NCBI GenBank assembly: GCA_963834515.1
Contig: CAWICB010000009.1
Span: 186,001-250,000 of the forward strand
Direction of reading: 5' to 3'
Length of the DNA: 64,000 nt
DNA from: RYN-230 sp963834515
GTDB lineage: Bacteria; Actinomycetota; Actinomycetes; Streptosporangiales; Streptosporangiaceae
In this document: piece by piece, positions 51,269-59,701 of the stretch
Position numbering within the stretch: the first letter of the stretch is position 1
How the letters are laid out: each line of letters opens with the position of its first letter
Program-made: the position numbers and the translations under genes
Notes under the pieces: model-generated
The model's input: only the letters and a program-made list of their open reading frames with translations
Database searches by the model: none
What the model was told of the DNA's origin: nothing

Positions 51269-51359
51269 AGGCAAATGCTTCGGACGGTCCCGCTAGCCCT
51301 GCTCCGGACGGTTCCGGCTTCCGTAGCCCTGCTCCGCGGTGGTCCGCCGAAGCCCGGGA

Positions 51360-52184
51360 TCAGCCGGCCGCTTCGGCTTGCTGACGTTCCTGCAGGGCCC
51401 GCCGGTACTCCTCGATCACGATGTCGTTCAGTTCCTGCACCGAGGTGTCCTTGACCAGCTTGTCGAACGTGATCTCACCGTGCTGCAGCAGGTTGATCCG
51501 GTCGCAGACCTCCAGCGCCTGGCCGTAGTTATGCATGATCATGATGATCGAGACCTGGCCCTGAGCCTTCAGGTCCTTGACCAGTTCCAGGATCATCGCG
51601 CCTTCCTTGGCGCCCATCGCGGCCAGCGGCTCGTCCAGCAGCAGCACCTTGGCGTTGGACGTCACCGCCCGGGCCACCGCGATGGCCTGGCGCTGGCCGC
51701 CGGACAGCTTGGCCACCTCGGCGTCCACCGACGGGATGTTCACCCCGATCCGGTCCAGCTGCTCCTTGGCCGTGCGCCGCATGCTCCGGTTGTTCAACAG
51801 GGTCCAGCGGGTCCGCTCCCGGTTGAGGAACATGTTGTGGTAGACGGTGAGCTCGTTGATCAGCGCCAGGTCCTGGTACACGGTGTCGATACCGGCCGCG
51901 CGGGCCTGGTCCACCGACTTGAACGTGACCTCCTGCCCCTCCAGGATGATCTTGCCCGACGTCGGCGACTGGAAGCCACACATGATCTTGATCAAGGTGG
52001 ACTTGCCCGCGCCGTTGTCGCCCAGCAGGCCGAGCACCTCGCCCCGGCTCAGGTGCAGGTTCACGTCGTGCAGCGCGCGGACCGCACCGAACTGCTTGCT
52101 GATGTGCTCGGCCCGGAGCACGTCGCCCTGGGCATCGGCTACCGCGCCGTCCGAGGGCGGGGTCGGTGTTGGCTCGGCCGTCAT
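51360..52184 (-). CDS. sugar ABC transporter ATP-binding protein, single-domain
   Basis: A 274-residue ATPase with one ABC domain rather than the tandem RbsA type: Walker A LGDNGAGKSTLIKIMCG, Q-loop VYQDLALINELTV, signature KLSGGQRQAIAVARA, Walker B VLLLDEPLAAMG, H-loop IIMIMHNYGQALEV. This single-domain form resembles FrcA-type importers, whose ATPase works as a homodimer. It is the last gene of the operon; its ATG overlaps the permease stop (ATGA). Confidence 0.92.
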   Translation of the reverse strand: MTAEPTPTPPSDGAVADAQGDVLRAEHISKQFGAVRALHDVNLHLSRGEVLGLLGDNGAGKSTLIKIMCGFQSPTSGKIILEGQEVTFKSVDQARAAGIDTVYQDLALINELTVYHNMFLNRERTRWTLLNNRSMRRTAKEQLDRIGVNIPSVDAEVAKLSGGQRQAIAVARAVTSNAKVLLLDEPLAAMGAKEGAMILELVKDLKAQGQVSIIMIMHNYGQALEVCDRINLLQHGEITFDKLVKDTSVQELNDIVIEEYRRALQERQQAEAAG

Positions 52185-53227
52185 CAGTTCCTCCCTGCAG
52201 CTCGCAGCCGCGCGAGCCGGACGTTGGCGATCATGGACAGCAGGATGGCCGCGCCGAACACGATGTCCAGCGGGTTGGCGCTGATCCCGGCGACGTTGAG
52301 GCCGTCGATCAGGGTGGCCAGGACGATCCCGCCGAGGAACGCACCGAGGATGGTGCCCTGGCCGCCGAGCATCGCCGTGCCGCCGATGACCGCGGCCGTC
52401 ACGGCGTAGAACATCGGCTGGTACCCGCCGGCGCTCGGGTCAATCGTCTGGGTGTACCAGGCTGTCTGCAGGCCGACCAGCGCGCCCAGGGTCGAGGTGA
52501 GCATGAAGTTGCCGTACTTGATCCGGCCGGTCTTGATGCCGGACTCGCGGGCGCCCAGCGCGTTCCCGCCGGTCGCGATCGTATAGAGGCCCCACTTGGT
52601 CCGGGTCAGCACGATGTAGAAGATCACGGTGAGGATGACCGCAATGATGAACTGCGACCACGGCGCCGCGCCGAGCCAGCGCCCGATGCCGATCGTGGTG
52701 GTCGGGATGTTGGCCGGATAGGCGTGCGAGGTGGTCAGCGTGAGGCCGAGCAGGATGAAGCCGGTGCCCAGCGTGGTGATGAACGAGGGCAGCCCCATGG
52801 TGACGGTGAGGAAGCCGTTGAACCAGCCGACCACCACCCCGAACAGCAGCGAGACGATGATGGCAGGCCAGGCCGGCCAGCCGTAGAAGTTGATCAGGTA
52901 GTGCATCAGGAACGGCGCGAACGTGTAGACGAAACCGGCCGACAGATCGATCTCGCCGCAGATCAGCAGGAACACCTCGCCGATGGCGATCACGATGATC
53001 GGCGCCGCCGTCTCGGACAGCAGGTTGGACAGGTTCACCTGGCTGATGAACGTCGAGTTGTACCTGATGCCGAAGTAGAGCAGCAGCACCACGGCCACGA
53101 TGAACACCGTCGCCTCGCGCTGCCGGGTTAGCACGCCCAGCGCGGCGCCGAGCGGATTCGGCGCACGCCCCGGCGGCCCCGCAGCCGGCGACACGGACTG
53201 TGGTGTGCGCTCAGTGATCTCGCTCAT
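52184..53227 (-). CDS. sugar ABC transporter permease (FrcC/RbsC class)
   Basis: A 347-residue permease with about ten helices. Conserved loops are IGEVFLLICGEIDLSAGFVY (conserved E-DLS), LGTGFILLGLTL, the EAA-type GGNALGARESGIKTGRIK, and VIGGTAMLGGQGTILGA. ATG 53227 begins MSEITERTPQ with a charged 30-residue cytoplasmic N terminus. It lies 108 bp after the binding-protein stop, a gap that contains a GC-rich stem-loop, which would let the binding protein be made in excess. Confidence 0.93.
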   Translation of the reverse strand: MSEITERTPQSVSPAAGPPGRAPNPLGAALGVLTRQREATVFIVAVVLLLYFGIRYNSTFISQVNLSNLLSETAAPIIVIAIGEVFLLICGEIDLSAGFVYTFAPFLMHYLINFYGWPAWPAIIVSLLFGVVVGWFNGFLTVTMGLPSFITTLGTGFILLGLTLTTSHAYPANIPTTTIGIGRWLGAAPWSQFIIAVILTVIFYIVLTRTKWGLYTIATGGNALGARESGIKTGRIKYGNFMLTSTLGALVGLQTAWYTQTIDPSAGGYQPMFYAVTAAVIGGTAMLGGQGTILGAFLGGIVLATLIDGLNVAGISANPLDIVFGAAILLSMIANVRLARLRAAGRN

Positions 53228-53263
53228 GTCGACTCCAGATTCCCTTGGCTCACCACGTCAATC

Positions 53264-53308
53264 GGCGGCAGGACAGCCTGGCCTTAGTAGCCAGTCTGCC
53301 CCGCCGCC
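53264..53308 (-). promoter_or_regulatory. intercistronic stem-loop in the sugar ABC operon
   Basis: GGCGG at 53264 pairs with CCGCC at 53304-53308. A second stem pairs CCTGGC with GCCAG around a CTTAGTA loop. Position between binding-protein and permease genes suits differential expression. The pairing was judged by eye. Confidence 0.45.
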
Positions 53309-53335
53309 GGTCTCAACTGCTAGAGGAGGGCACCA

Positions 53336-54490
53336 TCAGGTGCTGGTGGTGGCCACCGGGTTGTTGATCGCGCCGGACGGGCGCGGGATGTACTTCTGCG
53401 CCGCGGTGGAGCCCTGGAACCGGCTGCTCTTCGTGTACGGCGCGGCGTTCGTCTTGGTGATGAACGTCAGGCCGGTGTCGGTGTCGGACGGGCTGATCGT
53501 GCCGCCCGAGATGTTGTACAGGTAGAAGTACAGCGTGGGCAGGAAGCCCTGCAGGTAGGGGTCCTGGTAGATGGTGAAGTTGGTCTTGCCGGCCTCAATG
53601 TTGGACAGCGTGGTCGGCGTGGTGTCGAACCCGCCGTTCGGGATGTGCGACAGCCCGGTCTCGCCCAGCGCCTGGCCGAGCAGCTCGGTGGAGCCGGCGT
53701 CCACCGCGAACGCGCCCTTGATCGTCTTGTGCCCGGTCAGGAACGCCTTCTCGGCCGACAGCTCCGCGCCGGTCGCGGCGCCGGTCGCCACTTCGTGCAC
53801 GGTGTAGCCGCTGCCGAGCACCGACACCGCGCCGTCGTAGCGGGGCTGGATGTTGCCGGAGCCGGGGGTGGCGATGAAGATGGCGATGTTCCCGCCCGAG
53901 ACCAGCGACTTGATCTTCGTGCCCAGCTGCTGGCCTGAGATGTACAGCGCCTGGCCGACGTAGGCCAGCCGGTTGGTGCCGATGTCAGACACGCCCTTGT
54001 TGATCAGGCCGTCGGCGTTGTAGCTGATCACCGGGATGCCGGCGTTCATCGCGTTCTTGGTCGGCGTGGTGAACGACGTGGCGTCGATCCCGGCGTAGGC
54101 GATCCCGGACGCCTTGGCCGCGATCGCGGTGTTGAAGTAGCTCACCATCTCCGAGGCCAGCGAGGTCTGCGAGCCGCCCCACTTCGGGGTGGGCAGGCCG
54201 AGCAGCGCGGCCGCGTCCTGGAACCCGTACTGGGTGGGCACGAAGAACGGGTTAGTGGTGACGTGGTTGACGTACCAGAACTGCCACGCCGGGGTCTTCG
54301 GGAAGTTACCCGCGGTGCTCGCCGCCGCCTTGCTGCTGGGAGTGGACCCCCCGCAAGCCGCGATCAAGCCGGCCGCCGCCGCCGAGGCACTGACAATTCC
54401 GGCGCTGCTGAGCAGCCGGCGACGGGAGGGCCCGTCTTTCATGTTCAGTGTCTGGATGGCCTCGTCGACCGTAGGGTCGATCTTCTTCAT
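53336..54490 (-). CDS. sugar ABC transporter substrate-binding lipoprotein
   Basis: A 384-residue type 1 periplasmic-binding protein. The N terminus has a twin-Arg-like RRRLLSSAGIVSASAAAAG and lipobox LIAAC. The binding core includes FWYVNHVTTNPFFVPTQYGF, AIAAKASGIAYAGIDATS, GIPVISYNADG, DAGSTELLGQALGETG and the C-terminal TIYQDPYLQGFLPTLYFYL. The YNADG and QDPYLQG segments recall FrcB/ribose-type proteins; the sugar is not certain. ATG 54490 has GGAGG upstream. It is the first gene of the operon and is divergent from the DeoR regulator. Confidence 0.9.
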   Translation of the reverse strand: MKKIDPTVDEAIQTLNMKDGPSRRRLLSSAGIVSASAAAAGLIAACGGSTPSSKAAASTAGNFPKTPAWQFWYVNHVTTNPFFVPTQYGFQDAAALLGLPTPKWGGSQTSLASEMVSYFNTAIAAKASGIAYAGIDATSFTTPTKNAMNAGIPVISYNADGLINKGVSDIGTNRLAYVGQALYISGQQLGTKIKSLVSGGNIAIFIATPGSGNIQPRYDGAVSVLGSGYTVHEVATGAATGAELSAEKAFLTGHKTIKGAFAVDAGSTELLGQALGETGLSHIPNGGFDTTPTTLSNIEAGKTNFTIYQDPYLQGFLPTLYFYLYNISGGTISPSDTDTGLTFITKTNAAPYTKSSRFQGSTAAQKYIPRPSGAINNPVATTST

Positions 54491-54916
54491 CTATCTACCT
54501 CCAGGAGAATTTCGCAGTGCTCGGCGTGACGCCACGGCGCGGCGCGCCGGGGTGAGCGATGATCGGACATCCGCCTGGCGGCCCTGGCCAGCGGCCCGTG
54601 TGGCAGGCCACACAGCGAACCCTGGGTCCGCATTCGCTGCATCGCGACCGCCCTCGAATCCCTGTCGTTTTCCGAGGCTGGGCGGCCGCAGAGCACCGGT
54701 GCTCAGCCACGCTCAGGGTGTTCCAGAAGGGCTGCTAGGCCCCCTAGTTAGCGCTCTCAACCGGATTGACCCAGAGCGCTGCACCCCTCGCTGGAGCCTT
54801 AAGCTAAATCACACAGACACGATCGTCAACGAACAAGATATAAAGATCCGATTCCGGCGTCATCACAGGTCGGCTGCGCGCACCGCAGGCCGCCGAGGGG
54901 GTAAGGAAGGTCCAGG
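54491..54916. promoter_or_regulatory. 426-bp divergent control region of sugar operon and DeoR gene
   Basis: No gene was found. The part next to the regulator (54790-54860) is unusually AT-rich for this genome and contains AAGATATAAAGATCC. CTAGG-CCC-CCTAG (54735-54747) is a perfect short inverted repeat, and AGCGCT occurs twice 25 bp apart (54750, 54775). These are candidate operators. Promoters for both directions must be here. Confidence 0.5.
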
Positions 54917-55813
54917 ATGCTCGCCAGGCACCGGCAGTCGCTGATCTTGGAGGATATCCGGCGGGCTGGCAGCGCCCGGGTAAGCGATCTCACCCAGCGC
55001 CTCGGCGTGTCGGACATGACGATCCGGCGTGACCTTGAGACGCTGGCCCGGGCCGGATTGATCGAGAAAGTGCACGGTGGCGCGGTGCTGCCCGGCGCGC
55101 CCAGCAGCCACGAGCCCGGCTTCGAGGCCAAGTCGGTGCTGGAGAAGCCGCAGAAAGAGGCGATCGCCCGGGCCGCCGCGGCGGCGGTCGTGCCGGGCAC
55201 CGCGATCGCGCTGTCGGCTGGCACCACCACGTTCGCCCTGGCCCAGCAACTGCTGGACGTGCCCGGCCTGACCATCGTTACCAATTCGGTACGGGTGGCC
55301 AGCATCTTCGGCACCGCCCGCCCGGCCGGCCCGCTCGGCGCCACGGCCCAGGTCGTGCTGACCGGCGGGGTACGCACCCCGTCCGACGCGCTGGTCGGCC
55401 CGATCGCCGACATCGCGATCCGGTCGCTGCACGTGGACCAGCTCTTCCTCGGCTGTCACGGCATCGACCCGGCGGCCGGGCTGACCACGCCCAACCTGGC
55501 CGAGGCGGAGACCAACCGCGCGTTCGTGCTGGCGGCGCGCCGGGTGACGGTGGTCGCCGATCACACCAAATGGGGCATCGTGGGGCTGAGCTCGTTCGCC
55601 GCCCTGAACGAGGTGGACACCATGATCACTGACAGCCAGCTGCACCCCGAGGCCAGGGAACTGCTCGCCGACCAGGTCGGCGAGCTGATCGTGGCCGACG
55701 GGGCGGCGGACGACCATGCGGCCACGGTGCGGGCCGCGACCGACCGCAGCTCGCCGGCCGGCTTGGGCCCAGCAGGCCGTCCTGGGAGCAGGACGGCGGT
55801 CAGGAGACCGTGA
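54917..55813 (+). CDS. DeoR/GlpR-family sugar-phosphate-responsive regulator
   Basis: A 298-residue regulator. The N-terminal DeoR helix-turn-helix reads ARVSDLTQRLGVSDMTIRRD followed by LIEKVHGGAVL. The C-terminal DeoRC sensor domain shows ALSAGTTTFALAQQLLDVPG, TIVTNSVRVASIF, DQLFLGCHGIDPAAGLTTPN and VVADHTKWG. DeoRC domains bind phosphorylated sugars. Position suggests repression of the divergent sugar ABC operon. ATG 54917 has AAGGAAGG upstream. The gene overlaps ispG tail-to-tail by 14 bp. Confidence 0.92.
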   Translation: MLARHRQSLILEDIRRAGSARVSDLTQRLGVSDMTIRRDLETLARAGLIEKVHGGAVLPGAPSSHEPGFEAKSVLEKPQKEAIARAAAAAVVPGTAIALSAGTTTFALAQQLLDVPGLTIVTNSVRVASIFGTARPAGPLGATAQVVLTGGVRTPSDALVGPIADIAIRSLHVDQLFLGCHGIDPAAGLTTPNLAEAETNRAFVLAARRVTVVADHTKWGIVGLSSFAALNEVDTMITDSQLHPEARELLADQVGELIVADGAADDHAATVRAATDRSSPAGLGPAGRPGSRTAVRRP

Positions 55814-56963
55814 CCTCCGGCGCGGCGGGCGGCAGCTCACCCGCGGCCGACTCGGCCAGCTTCATGGCCTCCTCGATGAGCGTCTCCACGATCTGCGACT
55901 CGGGCACGGTCTTGATCACCTCGCCCTTGACGAAGATCTGGCCCTTGCCGTTCCCGGAGGCCACGCCCAGGTCCGCCTCGCGGGCCTCACCGGGGCCGTT
56001 GACCACGCAGCCCATCACCGCCACCCGGAGCGGCACCTCCAGGCCCTCCAGGCCCGCGGTGACCTGATCGGCCAGCGTGTACACATCCACCTGGGCCCGC
56101 CCGCAGGACGGGCAGGACACGATCTCCAGGCCGCGGTCGCGGAGGCCGAGCGATTCCAGGATCGCGGTGCCCACCTTGACTTCCTCGACCGGAGGCGCGG
56201 ACAGCGATACCCGGATGGTGTCCCCGATGCCCTCGGCCAGCAGCGCGCCGAACGCGGCCGCGGACTTGACCGTGCCCTGGAAGGCCGGGCCCGCCTCGGT
56301 CACCCCCAGGTGCAGCGGGTAGTCGCAGGCCTGGGCGAGCTGCCGGTAGGCGGAGATCATCACGACCGGGTCGTGGTGCTTGACCGAGATCTTGATGTCG
56401 GTGAAGCCGTGCTCCTCGAACAGCGAGCACTCCCACAGCGCGGATTCGACCAGCGCTGCGGCGGTGGCCCGGCCGTGCTTGGCCAGCAGCCGCTTGTCCA
56501 GCGATCCGGCGTTGACGCCGATCCGGATCGGGATCCCGGCGTCCCCGGCGGCCCGGGCGATCTCGGCCACCTTGCCGTCGAACGCCTTGATGTTGCCCGG
56601 GTTGACCCGGACCGCGCCGCAGCCCGCGTCGATGGCCGCGAACACGTACTTGGGCTGGAAGTGGATGTCGGCAATGACCGGGATCTGCGACTTCCGGGCG
56701 ATATCTGGCAGCGCGTCCGCGTCGTCCTGCGACGGCACCGCCACCCGGACGATCTGGCAGCCGGCCGCGGTGAGCTCGGCGATCTGCTGCAGGGTGGCGT
56801 TGACGTCGGCGGTGACCGTGGTGGTCATCGACTGGACGGATACCGGCGCGCCGCCGCCGACCGGGACCGCGTGCTTCCCTTTGCCCACGATGATCTGACG
56901 TGACTTGCGCCGCGGGGCCAGCGGCTCGGCGGCGGGCTGCGGCATGCCAAGATCAACCGTCAT
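55800..56963 (-). CDS. ispG: 4-hydroxy-3-methylbut-2-enyl diphosphate synthase
   Basis: This [4Fe-4S] enzyme of the MEP isoprenoid pathway converts MEcPP to HMBPP. Signatures present: VSVQSMTTTVTADVNATLQQ, IPVIADIHFQPKYVFAAIDA, VRVNPGNIKAFDGKV, and the cluster Cys in EIVSCPSCGRAQVDVY and VAVMGCVVNGPGEA. The 387 residues are the bacterial short form. It follows rseP by 12 bp, forming dxr-rseP-ispG, so two MEP genes flank a protease as in mycobacteria. Confidence 0.97.
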   Translation of the reverse strand: MTVDLGMPQPAAEPLAPRRKSRQIIVGKGKHAVPVGGGAPVSVQSMTTTVTADVNATLQQIAELTAAGCQIVRVAVPSQDDADALPDIARKSQIPVIADIHFQPKYVFAAIDAGCGAVRVNPGNIKAFDGKVAEIARAAGDAGIPIRIGVNAGSLDKRLLAKHGRATAAALVESALWECSLFEEHGFTDIKISVKHHDPVVMISAYRQLAQACDYPLHLGVTEAGPAFQGTVKSAAAFGALLAEGIGDTIRVSLSAPPVEEVKVGTAILESLGLRDRGLEIVSCPSCGRAQVDVYTLADQVTAGLEGLEVPLRVAVMGCVVNGPGEAREADLGVASGNGKGQIFVKGEVIKTVPESQIVETLIEEAMKLAESAAGELPPAAPEVTVS

Positions 56964-56975
56964 GGTGTGAATCCC

Positions 56976-58163
56976 CTATTGAGGTAGATGTACCGGGTTA
57001 ATGATGTCAGCCGCGATGAGCAGCAGGGCGAAGCCGATCAGCAGCGCGAACACCCCGACGCTGACCGGAAGCAGCTTGCGCATGTCCACCAGGCCTGGGT
57101 CCGGCCGACGCCGCAGCCGGGCGATCCAGGACCGGATGCTCTCGTAAATCACCACCGCCAGGTGCCCGCCGTCCAGCGGGAGCAGCGGCAGCAGGTTGAA
57201 CAGCCCGACGAAGATGTTCAGCGAGATGACGATGTACAGCACCACCGACACCTTGGTCTGCCAGCCGACCTTAGCCGCGAACGCCTCGCCGGTGTACTCG
57301 CCCGCACCGACCACGCTGGTCACGTTGCCGCCCGCGGTACTGCTCCGGTCCCTGGCGAACAGGTCCGGGATGGCCTTCGGGATGTCGCCCAGGGCCTGCA
57401 CCGAGCCGACCACGATCTGGCCGAACTCGGAGCCCGCGTACCGGACGGCGCTGATCGGGCCCACTGTCGGGTACACGATCACGGGTGAGATGCCGAGGTA
57501 GGAGCCCTTGCGGCCGTGGATCGTGGCCAGCGCCGGGTGCAGCGTGACCTGATGGCCGTCGCGCAGCACGGTGACCGAGACCGGAATGCCCGCGGGCTGG
57601 GCCCGGATGGCCGCGCCGAGCTGGTTCCAGCTGTGCACCGGCTGGCCCGCCAGCGCGATGATCTTGTCGCCGGGACGGAACCCGGACTTGGCGGCCGGCG
57701 ACTCCGGATCGGACTTGACGCAGCTGACCGCGGTTTCGCTCTTCGGCACGCACGGGTCGATGGCCCCGATGCTGGCCTTCGTGCTGCTGGTCGCCTGGCC
57801 GATGCTCCCGGCCAGGATGACCAGCAGCACGAAGGCCAGCACGAAGTGCATGAACGACCCGGCACCGAGCACGATCATCCGCTGCCAGCCGGGCTGGCGG
57901 CGGAACGACCGCGGCTCGTCGGCCGGGTCCACGTCCTCCAGTGCGGTCATCCCGACGATCTTGACGTAGCCACCGGCCGGCAGCGCCTTGATCCCGTACT
58001 CGGTCTCGCCGCGGACCCGCGACCACAGCGTCTGCCCGAAGCCCACGAAGAACTGGGTGACCTTCATATGGAACTTCTTGGCGGTAACGAAGTGCCCGAA
58101 CTCGTGCAGCATGATCGAGAACAGCAGCGCGAACAGGAAGATGATCCAGCCGAGCAGCGTCAT
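56976..58163 (-). CDS. rseP: site-2 intramembrane metalloprotease (RseP/Rip1)
   Basis: A 395-residue M50 protease. The first helix carries the zinc motif HEFGH (FSIMLHEFGHFVTAKKF), followed by FGIKA-type loop GIKALPAGGYVKIVG, a PDZ domain (about 130-215, DKIIALAGQPVHSWNQLGAA), and the third metal ligand in LLPLLPLDGGHLAVV, with C-terminal helices. It cleaves membrane-embedded anti-sigma factors and related proteins. ATG 58163 overlaps the dxr stop by 4 nt (ATGA). Confidence 0.96.
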   Translation of the reverse strand: MTLLGWIIFLFALLFSIMLHEFGHFVTAKKFHMKVTQFFVGFGQTLWSRVRGETEYGIKALPAGGYVKIVGMTALEDVDPADEPRSFRRQPGWQRMIVLGAGSFMHFVLAFVLLVILAGSIGQATSSTKASIGAIDPCVPKSETAVSCVKSDPESPAAKSGFRPGDKIIALAGQPVHSWNQLGAAIRAQPAGIPVSVTVLRDGHQVTLHPALATIHGRKGSYLGISPVIVYPTVGPISAVRYAGSEFGQIVVGSVQALGDIPKAIPDLFARDRSSTAGGNVTSVVGAGEYTGEAFAAKVGWQTKVSVVLYIVISLNIFVGLFNLLPLLPLDGGHLAVVIYESIRSWIARLRRRPDPGLVDMRKLLPVSVGVFALLIGFALLLIAADIINPVHLPQ

Positions 58164-59440
58164 CCGGCCGACTCTCCCTCCCCGGGTGCCGCATCCCATG
58201 CGGCACGCACGCTGTCCGCTCCCGCGCCAGTCAGTTCCTGCGCGCGGACCCGGGCCCAGCGGTCCGCCGCGAGCACGTCATCCAGGGTTACCGCGTCCCG
58301 GGCCGTGCTTTCATGCTCCGAGACTACCGTCGCCACAGTGTCCACGATTCGCAGGAAGCTGATCCGGCCAGCCCGGAACGCCCCGACGCACACTTCGTTG
58401 GCCGCGTTGTAGACCGCGGGCGCGGTGCCGCCGGTGCGGCCCGCCTCCCGGGCCAGCGCGACGGCCGGGAAGGCCTCCTCGTCCAGGGGCTGGAACGTCC
58501 AGTTGTTCGGCCGGGTCCAGTCGACGGCCGGGCCGGCGCCGGGTACCCGGTCCGGCCAGGCCAGGCCGAGCGCGATCGGGATCCGCATGTCCGGCGGGCT
58601 GGCCTGGGCGATGGTGGCGCCGTCGGTGAACTCGACCATGGAGTGGATCACCGACTGCGGGTGCACCACCACCTCGATCCGGTCGAAGCCCAGGCCGAAC
58701 AGCAGGTGGGCCTCGATCAGCTCCAGGCCCTTGTTCACCAGCGTGGCGGAGTTGATGGTCACGACCGGGCCCATGTCCCAGTTCGGGTGGGCCAGCGCCT
58801 GGGCCGGCGTGACGTCGGCCAGTTCCGCCCGGGTGCGGCCGAGGAAGGGGCCGCCGCTGGCCGTCAGCACCAGCCGGGCCACCTCATCCGCGCTGCCGCC
58901 ACGCAGGCACTGGGCGATGGCCGAGTGCTCCGAGTCGACCGGCACGATCTGCCCCGGCGCGGCCCGGCTGGCCACCAGCGGGCCGCCGATGATCAGGGAT
59001 TCCTTGTTGGCCAGGGCGAGCACCCGGCCCGCGTCCAGCGCGGCCAGCGTGGCCGGCAGGCCGACCGCACCGGTCACCGCGTTGAGCACCACGTCGCAGG
59101 GCCAGGCCGCCGCCTCGGCGGCCGCGGCCGGGCCGGCCAGCAGCTTGGGCAGCGGCCGGGTGGAGCCGGCCGCCGCCGCCGCGCCGCGCAGCGCCTCGCG
59201 GACCGCGTCCACGGCGGCCTCGCTGGCCACCGCGACCACATCAGCACCGAACTCGACGGCCTGGGCGGCCAGCAGGTCCGGGTTACCACCGCCGGCGGCC
59301 AGCCCGGCGACCCGGAACCGGCCCGGGTTGCGCCGGACGATGTCCGCCGCCTGGGTGCCTATCGACCCGGTGGAGCCGAGGACGACGATGTCCCGCTGGC
59401 CGGGGCCGGGCTCAGGCTGCGCTGCGTCCATGCCGCCCAT
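58160..59440 (-). CDS. dxr: 1-deoxy-D-xylulose-5-phosphate reductoisomerase
   Basis: This NADPH-dependent enzyme of the MEP pathway turns DXP into MEP. NADPH loop VVLGSTGSIGTQAADIV, LALANKESLIIGGPLV, the metal/substrate segment VDSEHSAIAQCLRGG, DMGPVVTINSATLVNKGLEL and HPQSVIHSMVEFTDGA are intact. Starts at 59440 (MGGMDAAQ) or 59431 (MDAAQPEPG) are both possible. Codons further up are the GC-rich repeat array and were rejected. The array lies where its promoter should be. Confidence 0.96.
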   Translation of the reverse strand: MGGMDAAQPEPGPGQRDIVVLGSTGSIGTQAADIVRRNPGRFRVAGLAAGGGNPDLLAAQAVEFGADVVAVASEAAVDAVREALRGAAAAAGSTRPLPKLLAGPAAAAEAAAWPCDVVLNAVTGAVGLPATLAALDAGRVLALANKESLIIGGPLVASRAAPGQIVPVDSEHSAIAQCLRGGSADEVARLVLTASGGPFLGRTRAELADVTPAQALAHPNWDMGPVVTINSATLVNKGLELIEAHLLFGLGFDRIEVVVHPQSVIHSMVEFTDGATIAQASPPDMRIPIALGLAWPDRVPGAGPAVDWTRPNNWTFQPLDEEAFPAVALAREAGRTGGTAPAVYNAANEVCVGAFRAGRISFLRIVDTVATVVSEHESTARDAVTLDDVLAADRWARVRAQELTGAGADSVRAAWDAAPGEGESAG

Positions 59441-59455
59441 TGTGGTCCATCTCTG

Positions 59456-59701
59456 TAGTCCGGGAGGGCGACCCCCCGGGCCCCCGCTCGCTCTCATCCG
59501 GGGGGCGATCCCCGGACCCCCCGCTCGCCGCTGCACGCCGAACGCTGATCGTCCGGGGGACGACCCCCGGACCCCCCGCTCGCCGCTGCACGCCGAACGC
59601 TGATCTGTCCGGGGGACGACCCCCCTGGACCCCCCGCTCGCCGCTGCGCGCCGACGCCGCCGGCGGGCACACGCCTGCGGCGTGCCCCGCCTCGCCGGCG
59701 C
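59456..59701. repeat. tandem array of the dispersed GC-rich repeat
   Basis: Three about 55-bp units starting near 59498, 59553 and 59609. Each has GGGGGACGACCCCCGGACCC, CCCCGCTCGCCGCTGCACGC and CGAACGCTGAT. A partial unit precedes them, and the last one continues into a GGCGGGCACACGCCTGCGGC palindrome. It ends directly at the stop codon of the methyltransferase gene and leaves only about 15 bp to dxr. Confidence 0.85.

Noticed and set aside
58160..59536. dxr starting at 59536
   Set aside because: The additional 32 codons are the GC-rich repeat array. MGGMDAAQ or MDAAQ gives the usual N terminus.
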